From Sipunculus nudus (Eukaryota; Annelida; Sipuncula; Golfingiida; Sipunculidae): a stretch of 64,000 bases of DNA. Under the pieces are notes generated by a model, which saw only the letters and a list, made by a program, of their open reading frames with translations, did no database searches and had not been told where the DNA came from. A program made the translations under genes and the position numbers. Position 1 is the first letter of the stretch. Every line of letters starts with the position of its first letter. This document shows, piece after piece, positions 10,346-23,737 of this stretch. The stretch lies in contig CM049309.1 in assembly GCA_026874595.1 (NCBI GenBank), forward strand, positions 23,503,033-23,567,032, read 5' to 3'.

Positions 10346-13300
10346 AATAAAGCCATTTATATTTTGTTGGTGTAATGTTGATCTTTTTATCCTCCAGTGT
10401 TTTTGAGGTTTAACATTTTGATTCAGTAATAGGGGCCGTCTAGGAGCTGTAATAGACTGGTCCTACATGCTTTGTCAGTCTCAGAGGCAGAACAAAGACT
10501 TGTTACAGAAAGCACGGCGCCTGCAACAATAGATAAAACTCATCTATTATCTCTTTTAAAAGCGCTGCGTCTCTCATTGTTGTTAAATTGCACGTGTTGT
10601 TTTTAATAGCTGCGCGTATGAGTTCAGTTTCAAAGAAATATCATTGATATGACATATTTAAAATAATTCTTTATGAATCTGCTTATTTTGTGCAGCTATA
10701 GAGTAATAAAAAGCCTGAATCCTGTCTCACCACATACGATTAATGCTATTATGTGAATGCTTCATGTAAGTATGATTGTACTATTGGTTTTATGCTCTTG
10801 TCAGTATCTATTACACTTTGAAGTTTTTCCCTACAGCTGTTCTTCTCAACCCCTGTCCCCTCAAATCAAGCGAAGCAAAGAAATCCACTGTAAGAGAACC
10901 GATGATAAATTTGTAAAATATCAGTATTTCGAGTGTCATTTACGAGTGTGAGCTTGATGAATTAAACATTCTATGTAAGATGAAAAGAACTAGTCTTCTT
11001 TTTACCATGGATTCAAGGCCACACGCTGTCATTAAAGGTTGGGTTGCAGGGATAACAATGGTATTTACCATCCATTTCGATCCGATCGGATCTGACCCAA
11101 CGGCGAGGCCGCTACATGCGTCAAAGATAAATCGGGCTGTGCATGGTTGGGCCTTAAGAATTCAGACCTATAGTTGTTGATTCAGTGGAGAATGTGAAAC
11201 TGGTTTTAAAAACAAATGCCCATGGATTTTAGAGATCTCTTTTTAATTTCTTTTTATATATCATATGTTATAATATCATGTTATGTTTTGGTATAATAGT
11301 ATGTTACTTTATAATATATTATAGCATAATTTATCATATGGTTATATTATATTATATTATACCTTGAAAATAAAGTATAATTATATATAATATTACATAT
11401 TAATATATAATTATTTATTACAGTATATATATTAATATATCACAATATATTATAAAAATATTATATTATATATTAAATATGGCATATCATGTATAATTAT
11501 GTATTTATAGGCCTACAAAATAAAAGCGGCCTTGTAAGGATTCTGTAATCGACATGTATTGCTCTGGTCCTTTACTTGAAACAAAAGAGATCCCCTGCTT
11601 ACCGGGCAGTGATTTATTACTTTATAGAGAAGAGCTCGCTGGGTTAAGAATAGCCTTGAAGATGAGTCTATGAGACAGGGCCTTTGATATATGATGAATA
11701 GCCAGCCACGTTGAGCTTAAATATGTATTAGTTGTTACTAACAAAACCGAGAGATTAATGTCCTGATGTGAAAATAAAGCCCCGACTCAAATACGTAGAC
11801 GTATGGACTACCGGTGAAGATAAAGCATTAACATGTTAGTGTAAAAAGGACAATCCTGCATGGAACACGACTTATCGCGAAATATGACGCCAACCACAGG
11901 ATAGCAATGCTCACATCCCGTCAGTACGTAGGGTAAATACCCCCCCCCCCCCCCCACGTGGAGAACAGGAGGCAATGCATTAATCCCTGTCTGCGTGTCT
12001 GTTTGTTTGTCTGTCTCTCTGTCTGTTTGTTCATTCATGTCGTCATGTGGTGGACATCCGTTCCTTTCATTTAAAATACGTGTCATCATTATGTTTAGCT
12101 ACCGTGGAACAAACGGAGATTCTATTTGTGAATAGGAGAATTCTATTTTTATGGCATAATTATTAATATCTTTTATATATTGTCATGTTTGATGTTTCAA
12201 ATGTATCCTTATTCAAGGGGGATGAGTTGATAAAGTCTGATTCGCCCACTGATATGCTTGCAAGGCCGTTGTCGCTTTCTGTCGACTAATGTTACTATCT
12301 GTGCAGGATGATTTGCTTTAACTATCAATTGTATGCGTGTCGCTCTAGGGATTCGAAAGGCACTTGTCTGGACTATTCGTTCCTAAACATCCAATAGAAA
12401 ATTGCATACAAGACTTATAATGATCGAACCTTATATTAGCATTGATCAGAGATCAAATATAATTTAATCCGGAAATGATTTATTTTTTATCAGGATATGT
12501 ACTTTTGACTTTTTCATTCTTCAAAAGATGCTGTGAAGGGACACACAGTGTGTGCTAGCATCGCCTAAATATGCATGGTGTTTATCCCCCGCCCTTATAT
12601 GTATGCATAATATAAACAAAAGTGACAAAATATGAAATTCTCTTCTCTTGTGTTTTTATGTTTCTTTATTTTGAAAAGAGAGGGAGAGGGGGCGGGGGGG
12701 GGGGGTTAGCTTGAGAGTCATTACACTGCAGGCTAAAAAGTAAAACCAACCACGTGTCCTGCTATATACAGAGGGCTGTAACAGCGTAATAGGATAGTGA
12801 ATGATTACGAACTATTGACCCGGGTCCACCGAATCTAAAAATTATTATACGGGAGTAGGGGCGGAGGCCTTCCGAGTCGGTAATAAGCCTAACGCCTCCT
12901 GGCGGCGGTCATGCACGCGAGCACCTGCCCGCTTGGCTCAGCGCTCAATCCGGGCGTCAGTGGGTAGCTCTGTATTACTAAAAGAGGATCTTAAGGGTGG
13001 AGTGATGTGTGGTACTGTGATTCATCACCTACGTATAGACTGTGAATTATCGGGAGATATTCTTAGATAGACAAGTGCATTTTAGTTTCCGTACGTTATG
13101 TCCCCAGTCCACGCCTGAAATAAATTGTTACAGGTGAAAAATGGAAGCAAGACGGATGGTGGAATCGTGTCTGTGACCTCTGGCTACCAGTCAGACATTA
13201 TACTGCTTTGAAAATAAAGCATGCTTCATTACCAATGCCAGGGCAGACGTTTTTATGTGCATGGTTATAAATAGAATTCATATATATATATATTCAAATG

Positions 13301-14631
13301 AAATTAAAATTATTAGCGGCAAAAATCACTCACGCAATATGCTACAGTTTCATAACATGTTTTACAAAACTTCACCTCGTACTCTAGCTTTATGCAAATA
13401 TATATATATATATATATAACTCTGAAGAAAGACAACACTGTTAATTCACAACAGTCTGTTTCACGGGATGCGACCCGATCATCAGGTGAATGTGGTTAGA
13501 ATATATATATATTGTTTTCAATATTTTGACGGTCATATTGTACTTAAAGTTGATAATAGATGTAGAAATGTCACTTCATCTAAAATTAGGAAACACCCTT
13601 CTGGATAATACATGTCAGTATTGCAAAATAAAGACACACTTCTCTTTACCTTATTAAATCTGGCTAAGCTAATCCTTTGTAGAACTAATTATATACTTAT
13701 ATCAATATACATTCTTCGCATGAGTATCGGCACCATTGGCGGTCTGAGATGAAAGCCAATTATCTTGGAATAGTTAACATTGTCTGTTTGTCTTACTTTG
13801 TGCTGAGTAAGCAGTTAATGTGTTTAATAAAAAATCTACTCGGGATTGTTAGAGAGTAATTATATTTCTCTTATTCTCTTACAGGTTGTCGTTGTTTGTT
13901 AATCAAGTGACTACAATGAATCTAACAATGCAAAGATAAATGACTGGGGATTTGAATAACACTTTGACTGATGGCAGCCTATGGCATATTCCACTTGGAA
14001 AGCAAGCCATGTCCACAGGACAAAATAGATGTCACCTAGTTGTCTCAAATTTTTTTGTTTCTTAGTTATTCATTAACTGTTTGGTTTTCATGACAGATTA
14101 AACTACAAAAGAGAATTACACATAAAAGCATGCGGGTTGCACTTCTTATATCAGCTTAATTGTTATATGAAGCCATATCCTTTTACATCATTAATTATTA
14201 TTATTATAAAGCACTGTTACTGAAACAGTTCGTCATTATTGATTAATGCTGTGTTGTTGAGATAGTCTTCTATTATTGAAGCACGCATTTACATATTAAG
14301 TTATAAATATCTTAACTACACAATACATGTATACACTGTTGAACGTTAAATCTAGGTAGAATGGTGAAAATGGTTTTATTTTCTGAAAGGCTTAATTTGC
14401 TGAAGGCTTAGTTATTATCATAGGAACCCTTCAGTCCTAAATACTTAGTATTACAAAAGGTTAACGTGGAAGGCAGCAAAATGTTATTCTTAACTGACTT
14501 TATTGACAGTTCAACCTGCTTACTTTTCTCTGCTCCGGTCTCTTTATGCGTGTGTTTCCTTTGATAAAAATAAACAAAAGACAAAAGTAAAAAAAAAAAA
14601 ATTAGAATGGCACTCATCAGAGCGCAATTCA
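10346..14631. other. Intergenic sequence with AT-rich blocks and homopolymers
   Basis: Very AT-rich at 11220-11520. Poly-C of about 16 lies at 11940-11955 and a poly-G tract near 12697-12706. A GC-rich pocket at 12840-12980 has no usable frame. Short (TA)n runs lie near 13281 and 13398. A consensus-like acceptor (CTCTTATTCTCTTACAG, ending about 13884) is followed by only 17 open codons, too little to call an exon. Confidence 0.4.
13420..13500 (-). repeat. Possible retroelement tail between TA microsatellites
   Basis: Read on the minus strand, a CCTGATGATCGGG... segment leads to GTGAAACAGACTG and CTTTCTTCAGAG. This CTGATGA...GAAAC arrangement is common at the 3' ends of Penelope-like and some LINE elements. 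It lies between two (TA)n tracts. Family not established; a repeat-library match is needed. Confidence 0.3.
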
Positions 14632-15075
14632 CAGATCTTGATTAATTTTTATACGACCAAGTCTGTAACATGACCATGCATTCCCAGATCTTAAATCATA
14701 TTAAAACAACCAAGTCTGTCACATGGCCATTCACAGATCTTAAACCCTCTTAATTTCAACAAGTCTGTGACATGACCATTGACAGACCTTGATTCAACTT
14801 CATACGACCAAGTCTGTGACATGAACACTCACAGACCTTGATTCGTCTTCATACTACTAAGTCTGTGACATGACCATTCACAAACCTTGATTTATCTTCA
14901 TACTACCAAGTCTGTGACATGCACACTCACAGACCTTGATTCATCTTTATACTACCAAGTCTGTAACATGAACACTCACAGACCTTGATTCATCTTCGTA
15001 CTATCAAGTCTGTGACATGAACACTCACAGACCTTGATTCATCTTCATACTACCAAGTCTGTAACATGACCATTC
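14632..15075. repeat. 49-bp minisatellite sharing a core with the 44-bp array
   Basis: About nine tandem copies of a 49-bp unit; starts of ACCTTGATT at 14835, 14884 and 14933 fix the period. Each unit carries CTGTGACATGAACACTCACAG-like core sequence, with CTGTGA and TCACAG forming a 6-bp stem, then ACCTTGATTC and a 17-nt linker ending ACTACCAAG. The core also occurs in the 44-bp array at 1-602, where it is four nucleotides longer and the linker is only eight. Confidence 0.95.
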
Positions 15076-18000
15076 TTCCGCGACCCTCTCCGGGATCTAT
15101 TTCCTGAATAATGAATAATTGAACCAATCAAATGGCTCGCGGACACCCGTTTTACGCGGACACCTGGTGCGATATTTTGATCAAACATTTAGCATTACCG
15201 GTAAAGGCAACGAGAATCGAACCTATCAAATCAGCCTGTCCTGTTTCTTGTACATGTCTCCTTGTTCAGACGGCGTGTTAACAGTGTATTTCTCACATTC
15301 TATTGGTTGGATTTGACTGACAGTTGTGATTTTCCAGAGAGGCAAACTTCCCCCAGAGGTCGTTTCTACTCAATACGAACCTGTTAGACACTTTGGGACG
15401 GCCGGGACTACTTGTCTCAACTGTCAAACTTTAAAATCAAAATAAGTTGCACTTACTGTTTATATTTCACATGCGCATGCGCATTACTTATATCGTTAAG
15501 TCCTCACCACAAAAACAACCATGTACATGTTATTTGCCTTGGAATAATTCTTATTTGACATATTTAAGCGGACTACATTACTCTCTTCACTAAATTTATA
15601 CCTACGCCATCTGTGTATTTATAAGCCGCGGTGTATTGTGGAAGTCAGATTCTGACTCCCACAAACCCTAAACAGCAGAGTCATACCCTGTTGGCACTAT
15701 TTTGTGAAGTCTGGCCAGAGAGGGTCGGGTAGTTCATGACTAATCCTAATAACCAACAAACAAAGTAACACAAGGATACGGAAGAAAAAATAGTCTCTTG
15801 CGGCTCCTGAAACTGGCGACAATACTTCTCCGCCCAGCCTTGCAAAAAAGAACTGAAACTGGTGGCCTCAAATTGTTTACTTACATGTGATTTAATGAAG
15901 CAGCTGTTTATAAGGAAAATGGACAGGTATTTACTACTTTGAGATTTATACATAACCTTGCTGTAAGGTATATCTAGATCGATATCAGACGATCTATACT
16001 TTCAAATCAGTCTATATTCTTTGTTCCTTTTGTCGATGTTTAGAGTAGCCGTGACAACGCGACTCCGTAGGCAATGGTAATTGGGCTTGTAACCCTATAC
16101 TTGTGCGTAAAACAAGCAATATCGAGGAATGCATTGCATTAGTCTTCCATCATGTTGCATTCATATTGTAATTAACTGCCCATAATCTTAACATTAGGCT
16201 AAGAATGATGAATGAACAGAAGAGAATACATGTGAACTCACAACCCTAACTTAAACACCGTCTCTTTGGTAACGAGTCATTTCATGTATCGCGTGCAAGT
16301 TGGTTGCGTCCAGTAACTAGTGCGAGCCATGCTTGTATTCATGCGGTCAGAAATTCAACAAACATGCGGAGAGGTTTACCAATATGCTGAGTTAAATCGG
16401 AACTTTTCTCGCTAATGTTTGGTTTTGTTAGAAATTATGCTAAAAAGTTAACGATGAGTTTGATTTGTGTCAATTGATAGTGTACCTATAGCCCATGGGG
16501 CGTTGTCAGAAATGACGAAAATATTTGCATCTTCATGGAGCCTTGAAGTGCGTTCCTCGCTGAACGATTTAACGGCACTCTGACAGCCAGCAAGCTGGTC
16601 GTAGACTCTCTGATGTCAGAGGGCCGAAAAGGCGCTATATTGAGAGGCGAACCTATGAATGTTTTATCTGTTCGTTCAATAAGTTGTTCTTTATCAAGTG
16701 CAGTCCATTTACTAGACATTAGACTTGTACATAACATGAAAACACGAAACTCAGTCACTTTGTTGAAAGAATTAAACCGGAAGGACAAAACATTTAATGG
16801 TATCAAGGTAAAAGAAAAATGTTAATGTGTTTTTCACGTGTGACTATTGTATAGAAATTCAAAAGAGGCTGTGACATAAAATTTTAAATGTTTATGTAGA
16901 CATCAAAGAAAATCTGTCTTTCACAGTTCATCAAAGCTTTATTGTGGGCTTTATTTGTATCTTTCCACAGCGAGGCCATGCAGTCCGTTAGAAGCTGCAC
17001 CCGCTGACTCGGCTTAGGTCACAAAAGTCTGTAACACAGAAGTGTTCCTTTCAATGTAAGACTGTAATAAAAGTGCGTCCATCAGACAGCGTCTTATGTA
17101 GTTCTGGCTACCTTTTCCCCGTCAGATCTAAATAAGACAGCATCTCGCATGATTCTCTCTACTGTTTTACTGTCACAAGACAGTTTCTTACGTGGTTCTG
17201 TCACACCTAACTGTTTGCCTTCACTAGTAACACAATTCCATTTTACATATATTTACCTATATGGTTGTTGCAAAGCCATAGGCTCCGCCAAACAAATATT
17301 AGACACATCCTATTTTAATAAGGGCATTGCTCAAGTGCCTATAAACCTGTGGACTAAAATAGTAAATTGGGGGAATGCAAATAAGTCTTTCAGGGGCGGT
17401 ACATGCATATAGGTCCAGAGGGATTCATTAATCTATTAAATCATCCAAGATGTGCAAAATTAGATTCAAATGTTTGTTTTCATTGAACTCCTTTTTAAAA
17501 GACCTCTCGATCGATGACTTTATCGCTAAATTCAGGAAATTACATACTTCCTACCTGAAAAGTACTATAAGAAGATAGCGGACGAAAACCCTCCAGTCCG
17601 TCAGAACTGTAGCCTTGCTGAGGATTCCCACAGACCGTTACCATGGTAACTAAAACATCTCACAACCGGAACATGGTCCTACGAAACCAGAATTCTTGAA
17701 CATCAGTAATTTTTTATCCACCGTTCTTGTTTTACATTACTTTTAAGCTATATTCATTTGAAAGGTTTGTGAATGGCGGTTGGCACTTCAAATGAGAGCT
17801 GAATAATTTTTATAGTAATATAAATCATAGTCTTTGTAACGTAACGCCGCATCATCAGGCAGTAAAAGCGAAATAACAAACGGGCGAGGGAGATCAAAGG
17901 CAAAGATTTAATTATCTCAGTTTATCTACCACGTTAAAATAAAATTCCCAAAGAGGTGGTTTAAATGGGTACTTTCACGTTTAAACTTAGGATATATTCA

Positions 18001-18993
18001 TAAAAGGACAGCTTTGAATAAACATTGCATTTTCAGATTTATAAAGAATATTAAAGTGTCAAGGTAGAGTGGTCCTTTCATCCTGGTGATCATTGCAGTA
18101 TTGGCTGGGAGAGATAATTGCGGTTGGAAAAAAGAGAGCTGTTTCTTTGTTACAGGGAATCCGTGGTTAGTTGTATCAGGTGTCCCACTGAGCTGATCGT
18201 TCAGATAACTGATAGAGTCGTGTTTAAAAAGCCGAGCAACTCTCGTATGACATGTATCCATAACCGTATATTTTATATATGTATCACCATAATGTTTTGA
18301 AAAAACACCGTTACGCCAGCAGGCTCAAATGATCTTCCTACCAACACCCATCTGTCATTTCGTGCTACCTATTTTGTCTAATGTAATTTGCCGCTTCATC
18401 TGGTGAACGCGCGCGTCCATTGTTTACTCAAAATTGTCGTCCGTAATATATGAGAATTATAATTCATTTAAACGGCAATGAAAAAAATCTAGATGTTAGA
18501 TTTGTATATTGTTTGGTGGGATTCTTTGTGAACCATCTGCACAAGACGTGGAAGCAGAAGCCGCTCCGGACTTTTGAGATCCGGGCCAGTGCTTTGGAAG
18601 CCTTAGTACGTTTGAGGAACCTTTGTCTATTACTCTCAGTCCGCTAGTCACAGTCTGTTTTCTGACCTGGTTAACTACCGTTCTTAATGCAGTACAGTTA
18701 AGTGTTCAAGAAGGTGCAAAATTGGTAACTGTTGAAGTTACCAGACAGAAACTACACGATCGACAAACGCCTGTCAGTCATGGTAATGGGTTACTCTCAG
18801 TCCGCTAGTCCACTCTGTAAGGGAGAATGAAACGACCGGGTATGAGGACTTCCCCCGATCACCAGTAGAACAGTCTGCTGATAAAACGAACAGTGAACTT
18901 AAATCCTGAACTGTCCCGTGGTACTTCGACCAAAATTCGGGAGGTTGGTCATTTTTCAGGGGACACAGTAGGCACAAGACATAGGTCACAAGT
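15076..18993. other. Intergenic or intronic sequence, no supported gene
   Basis: No frame here has both splice support and a family match. Open frames at 15119-15316, 16486-16806 (minus) and 17149-17412 have no recognisable motifs. A strong acceptor ends at about 16978 but only 11 codons (EAMQSVRSCTR) follow before a stop; a very short last exon is possible but unsupported. TTACTCTCAGTCCGCTAGTC occurs twice, near 18631 and 18791, as a 160-bp-spaced direct repeat. Confidence 0.35.
15472..15483. promoter_or_regulatory. Palindromic NRF1-type site
   Basis: TGCGCATGCGCA is a perfect match to the NRF1 / alpha-Pal consensus and usually marks CpG promoters. No first exon is recognisable beside it, so function is uncertain; related but shorter words occur near 20955 and 61790. 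Confidence 0.35.
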
Positions 18994-20060
18994 AATACAT
19001 GGAAGACATAACGTAATAAAGTATGCTAGACTAAAGTCCTTAAGTATGCCAAACATACCCTCCTGAGACACACCAGAAATACAGTCCAGGGACACACCAG
19101 ACATATGGTCCTGAGACATACCAGATATATGGTGCTAAGACACACCAGACAGATGGTCCTGAGACACACTAGACATATTGACATGAGACACACCGTTCTG
19201 GGAAACACCAGACAACCATCCTGGGACACACCAGACATACCGTCCTGAGACTCACCAGACATCCCATCCTGGGACACACCAGGCATACCGTCCTGGGACA
19301 CACAAGACACACTCTCCTGACACACACCAGATATACCGTCCTGGGACACAAGGAATACATGGAAGACATAACGTAATAAAATATGCTAGACTAAAAGATC
19401 TAAAGTATGCCAAACATACCGTCCTAAGACACACCAGACATACCGTCCATGAACACACCAGACATACCGTCCTGAGACACACCAGATATATGATGCTGAA
19501 ACACGCTAGATATATGGTCCTGAGACACACCAGACAGATAGTCCTGAGACATACTAGACATACCGTTCCGGAAACACACCAGACATACCGTTCTGGGACA
19601 TACCAGACATATCATCCTGAGACACACCAGACCTACCGTCCTGGGACACACTAGACATAGCGTCCTGGGACATACCAGAAAAACCCTCCTAGGACACACT
19701 AGACATACCGTCCTGGCACATACCAGACATACCGTCCTGAGACTCACCAGACATCTCATCTGGGACACACCAGACATACCGTTCTGAGACACACCAGGCA
19801 TACCGTCCTGGGACACACCAGACACACGCTCCTTACACACACCAGACATACCGTCCTGGGACACACCAGACATGCCGTCATAGGACACACCAGACCTACC
19901 GTCCTGAGACACACCAGACATTAATTTATTTCAAAGATATTTTATACCGTCCAGGGACACATCAGACACACTCTCCTGGCACACACCAGACACACTCTCC
20001 TGAAACACACCAGACACATGTCATTGGACACAATAGACATCCTGTCCTGAGACAATTCAG
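18994..20060. repeat. 24-bp minisatellite with 360-bp higher-order repeat
   Basis: About 43 copies of a 24-bp unit reading ACCGTCCTGAGACACACCAG plus ACAT. A non-repeat leader starting AATACATGGAAGACATAACG is present at 18994 and again at 19354, exactly 360 bp (15 units) apart, so leader plus array was duplicated as one block. The period is divisible by three, leaving minus-strand frames of up to 165 codons made of an eight-residue MSGVSQDG repeat; I do not treat these as genes. Confidence 0.95.
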
Positions 20061-20335
20061 ATAAAATATCATGATATTTTCATCTTCATTTTAAACAAAC
20101 AGCGTATTAGTACATATGTGTATTAAATTTTCTAATTTGGACACGTCGCCATTTTAGGAAGTTCCCACCAGTATTAAAAGGAACCAACCGGCACATTTTA
20201 AATATCATGATGAATAATGAGTTTCACTATCTATTTTGATGTGCGTGCGGATCCTCGGTCAAAATAGGACGATATTATTACATTACGACACCAGGTAATA
20301 GAATATACAAGAGCAAGATACTGAACACATTTGTC

Positions 20336-20341
20336 TTTATT
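20336..20341 (-). terminator. Polyadenylation signal AATAAA
   Basis: AATAAA on the minus strand about 165 bp downstream of the stop codon at 20505-20507, at a sensible distance for the 3' end of the gene whose last two coding exons lie at 20505-20620 and 20972-21043. Confidence 0.5.
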
Positions 20342-20504
20342 ACCTCCGATCAAACACAAACATTTTACTACAACACAATACATAACACATATTTTTGGTT
20401 CCACGCTTTATCTCGTGACTAGGCAGTCCTTCTCGTATACACCACTCTGTACATGCGTCCCGTCCTCCCGCTGGAGTGTGGTTGGTCATAGTGGATCTCC
20501 GGGT

Positions 20505-20620
20505 TTACTCCGGGCGGACGGCCGCCATCTCTACCTCCACGGCTTTTTCTGTGGGTGAGGGCGGCAGGGCGGTGAGACTGGTCTCCTGAACGCGGTCATA
20601 GGCTGAAACACGCTCAGTCT
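20505..20620 (-). CDS. Terminal coding exon of an unidentified gene
   Basis: On the minus strand, acceptor GTGCTGTGTTTCAG is followed by two bases completing a split codon, then 37 sense codons and TAA at 20505-20507. The peptide begins TERVSAYDRVQETSLTALPP and ends in an acidic-to-neutral tail, EVEMAAVRPE. The codons are GC-rich against AT-rich surroundings. Its phase matches the exon at 20972-21043 across a 351-bp intron, and AATAAA lies downstream. No transmembrane segment or known domain is visible; it looks like a disordered carboxy-terminal tail. Family unknown. Confidence 0.6.
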
Positions 20621-20971
20621 CTGAAACACAGCACGTCAATAGTTTTTTTTTCTATTTTCTGCGATTTAGGCGATGTATTAGCGGACAACAGCACGACAAA
20701 TCGGGTGGGGCCGCGGGAAAGGCACTTGTTACAGTAATGGTCTGCTTTAGGCAATCGTCTTCGTTTCTGAACTACCGATTATCTTAATGCTTAGCGCTGT
20801 CAAACATTTACTGATCTGGCCCAATATCGGTCAGGAGAACAACTACCTCACATTAGGCGACCAAAAACGCTTATAAGAACATAATACCGTTTTAAACATG
20901 AGTTTGCGCTATCATTTTCATATTTTGCGATTGTTTTTGGTAATCTTCTTGACGCACATGCGCATGCCTAC

Positions 20972-21043
20972 CTGCCAGGCCTGTGGTTTCATCGATCAGA
21001 TTAGACACGAACACGGGCAGCTTATCTCTGAACTTAGGGGCCC
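20972..21043 (-). CDS. Internal coding exon of the same unidentified gene
   Basis: A 72-bp minus-strand exon between acceptor TTTGTTTTCGTTTCAG and donor GTAGGC. It takes two bases to finish an incoming codon and leaves one, so it is symmetric in phase and could be skipped without shifting frame. The 23 whole codons read APKFRDKLPVFVSNLIDETT then GLA; the split codon with the next exon gives Glu. The two exons together give 61 continuous residues (including the split codon) to the stop. No upstream exon was identified, and the family is unknown. Confidence 0.55.
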
Positions 21044-23098
21044 CTGAAACGAAAACAAACCCCGTAGATAAAGGTGAGAACAAACATACTTAAAAGCAAT
21101 ATTTTAAAAATAAATGTAAATTAATTAATAAAAATAAATCCCCATCGCCAGGGAGGTTGTACTTTCATCCGTGTATGTCTGTTTTATTTTTCTGTTAGCA
21201 TAATTACACCAAACTTACTATACAGACTTACTATAAAGAGGAGACAGTGGAGGGGGTGTAATATGAGCTAAGTCAATCCGCTTCATATTCTACCAAGTAT
21301 TTAGAGATGTCTTAAGACTCTGTGTACTGTTCGTTAAATAATATGTTTTAATATTTTAATTTTCAGCTCCCAAACATCTTTAATAGCCTGTTTATTAACA
21401 TCAACGATTAGTATAGGTACTTTAATAGGCAGCAGGCACAACTTTACCTGAACCAAAGGCAAAATATGTTACTTTTGACAGAAATCTGGGTTACAAAAGT
21501 GTTTAATTGTGGAATATGTTTTCATAAAAATATAATCGTTTCACTCTCCAGTCTTGAAGCTAGTTTAAGACAACACTTGTTGGCCAATGATATAAATAAG
21601 TAATATAAAAATGGAAAAGCTAGATTTCCTATTCCTCATTTACATGCGCAGTAGTCAATACTACAGCTCATTCTGCAGTGTGTCTCACATGTATGTATAT
21701 TATGGATTATTTTACTTCTGTTAATTCCCAAGCACCTGCCATTTGTAATTTATATTTTGTTATTTATAAAAGGGTATATACATCCCCTGGTTGTCAAACA
21801 CATCTGGTTACAATTTTATTATGCAAGGCATTCACTTTTATATGAATTCACTTGTCAATTTATTTTGAAAGTGAAAAATAAGTTGGATTGAAAAAAAACC
21901 AGTTTAGTGCGGGTCCTGATGACCCAGTCTGACCCAGTAGACATGTAAGCCTGAGCGGATGTAGATGTCGTAACGACCACCTTTCTATTTTTGTAGTAAT
22001 TGGTGATATAACCAATTTCGACCTGCAACATGCGGGTATTAATTTGTTTGCAATAATGGCAGCCGTAATGAGCGTTTTAGAAAAATACGGAGAAATAAAC
22101 CTATCAAGGTTCGATAACGATCTAGGATTGAGGCGAAAACGTATGTGAGGAGATGTTTGGTGGTAAGAGGACTTGTATCGGCAAAATTGAAAGTGAAATA
22201 TATAACGCTATTTTTGGACCACGAATAAAATCTCAAATTATAGTTTGATGCCACACCTATTACAGTTATTATGTCCTATGGAAAACAAATACAACTCGTG
22301 GATATGTCTATTTACTCTCTGATAACACCCAACATTTGCGAAAGAAATTCCAGTATAACAATATTGGTTAATTTCCATGCATTTTTTAAATTTCTGTCCG
22401 CTTACATATAGTCCTCCACCGGTAATGCAATTAAAGCGAAAGAATGGAAATAACGGTGGTCAAAACAGAGACAGGAAAATGATGTTAAGTTCTCTAGTTT
22501 CTGCACTTACACATGTTCTTTTTGTGTTAATTCATTAGCTATATGCCTAAATTAATTCTAAGATTATCGTTGTGCTGCTTTGTACATGACTAGCGCCACA
22601 ACCCGGGGTATAGGCCCTATTGGTCCGATAAGAATGCATACACATTTGCTTTTTTTTTCGTTGCCAGTCCGGAAGCCTATAGTAAGTATTTTAACAGTAA
22701 CTTACATGAGGTTGTCCTATGAATAATGGAACTACTGCGGGTCCGGGCCTGGCGACAACACGTGCTTAAGGCCGCCACATAGTGCCTTCCTGAAATAAAG
22801 AAGAAACATTCTATATTATTGCAAATAGATAAAGCATAAGTCTACAGTCTGTCGGTGCACTCACTGTTGGTGAATGATGAAGATAACCATTAAAATGATA
22901 CATTAGTATTAACCATTTTGGATTTCTTGGGTTTTTTTTTTATGTATTTGACAGAAATAAGGCAGATGCCATACCCTGTCACTGAGGCATTAAAGCTAAT
23001 TCCCGAGAGGTTTAACGAGAGGTTACCGTTTTGCCTTTTGTTTCGATCTCGGTTTCGAAAGTAGTACGGTATTAAAATACATCATTATTATATCATGG

Positions 23099-23140
<42 letters not shown>

Positions 23141-23141
23141 G

Positions 23142-23188
<47 letters not shown>

Positions 23189-23737
23189 GACTACCTGTAT
23201 TGACGTCATTCTTAATTCATCCGTAAATTCAGTCTCGGGTATACATAATAACTACATTTTGAAAAACAGCATATATCGACAAAATATCTTGTTCCAAAGC
23301 ATTTTCATTTCTGCATCAATACCTCACATACAAGCGTTCTTTGTTCAAGGAAAGGCTCTGCCTCCGAATTTGTGTATCAGTTTTCATAGAAATGAATTAT
23401 TCACGCAGCTGCTCAGAGTTCGAGGTAGATTAATTTGTAAATGCGACCTTCTTTCCATATAGTTTAAAAAAAAACAGGGGAAGAGTATAAGAAGTAATAT
23501 TCTAAACAAAGGCCGGCGCACCGCGGTTCAGTATTCAATTAAGATAACTGTATGGAGTCGGGGCACGTTCGGTCTATATGTTTCAGTACAGCAGTGGCAT
23601 TCACAGATGACTGACGTAGATAAATGTCCCCTGGTCAGAGTGCAGGATAAAATAAAATCTATATCGTTAGAGACAGATGAACTCCTCATAAATGCTATGA
23701 GCAGAACTTGGTACATCAGCAAACCCGCAACCAATCA
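21044..23737. other. Probable intron with CT and TA microsatellites
   Basis: Between two minus-strand coding exon candidates, so probably intronic if they belong to one gene. Contains (TC)n at 23101-23142 running into (TA)n at 23143-23186. A minus frame after a TTGCAG acceptor near 22029 stays open for over 40 codons but has no donor or family support. Confidence 0.4.

Noticed and set aside
15181-15300. Possible minus-strand tRNA (GGTTCGATTCTCG resembles a B box)
   Set aside because: The T-arm does not pair, and no A box or acceptor stem is found at the right spacing.
15110-15430. Second pogo-like end (GCGGACACC words and GAACCTGTTAG)
   Set aside because: The words are suggestive but no CAGTnGAACC terminus or inverted partner could be found.
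19424-19921. 165-codon minus-strand frame with MSGVSQDG repeats
   Set aside because: Produced by the 24-bp period of a minisatellite; other frames over the same array are equally open.
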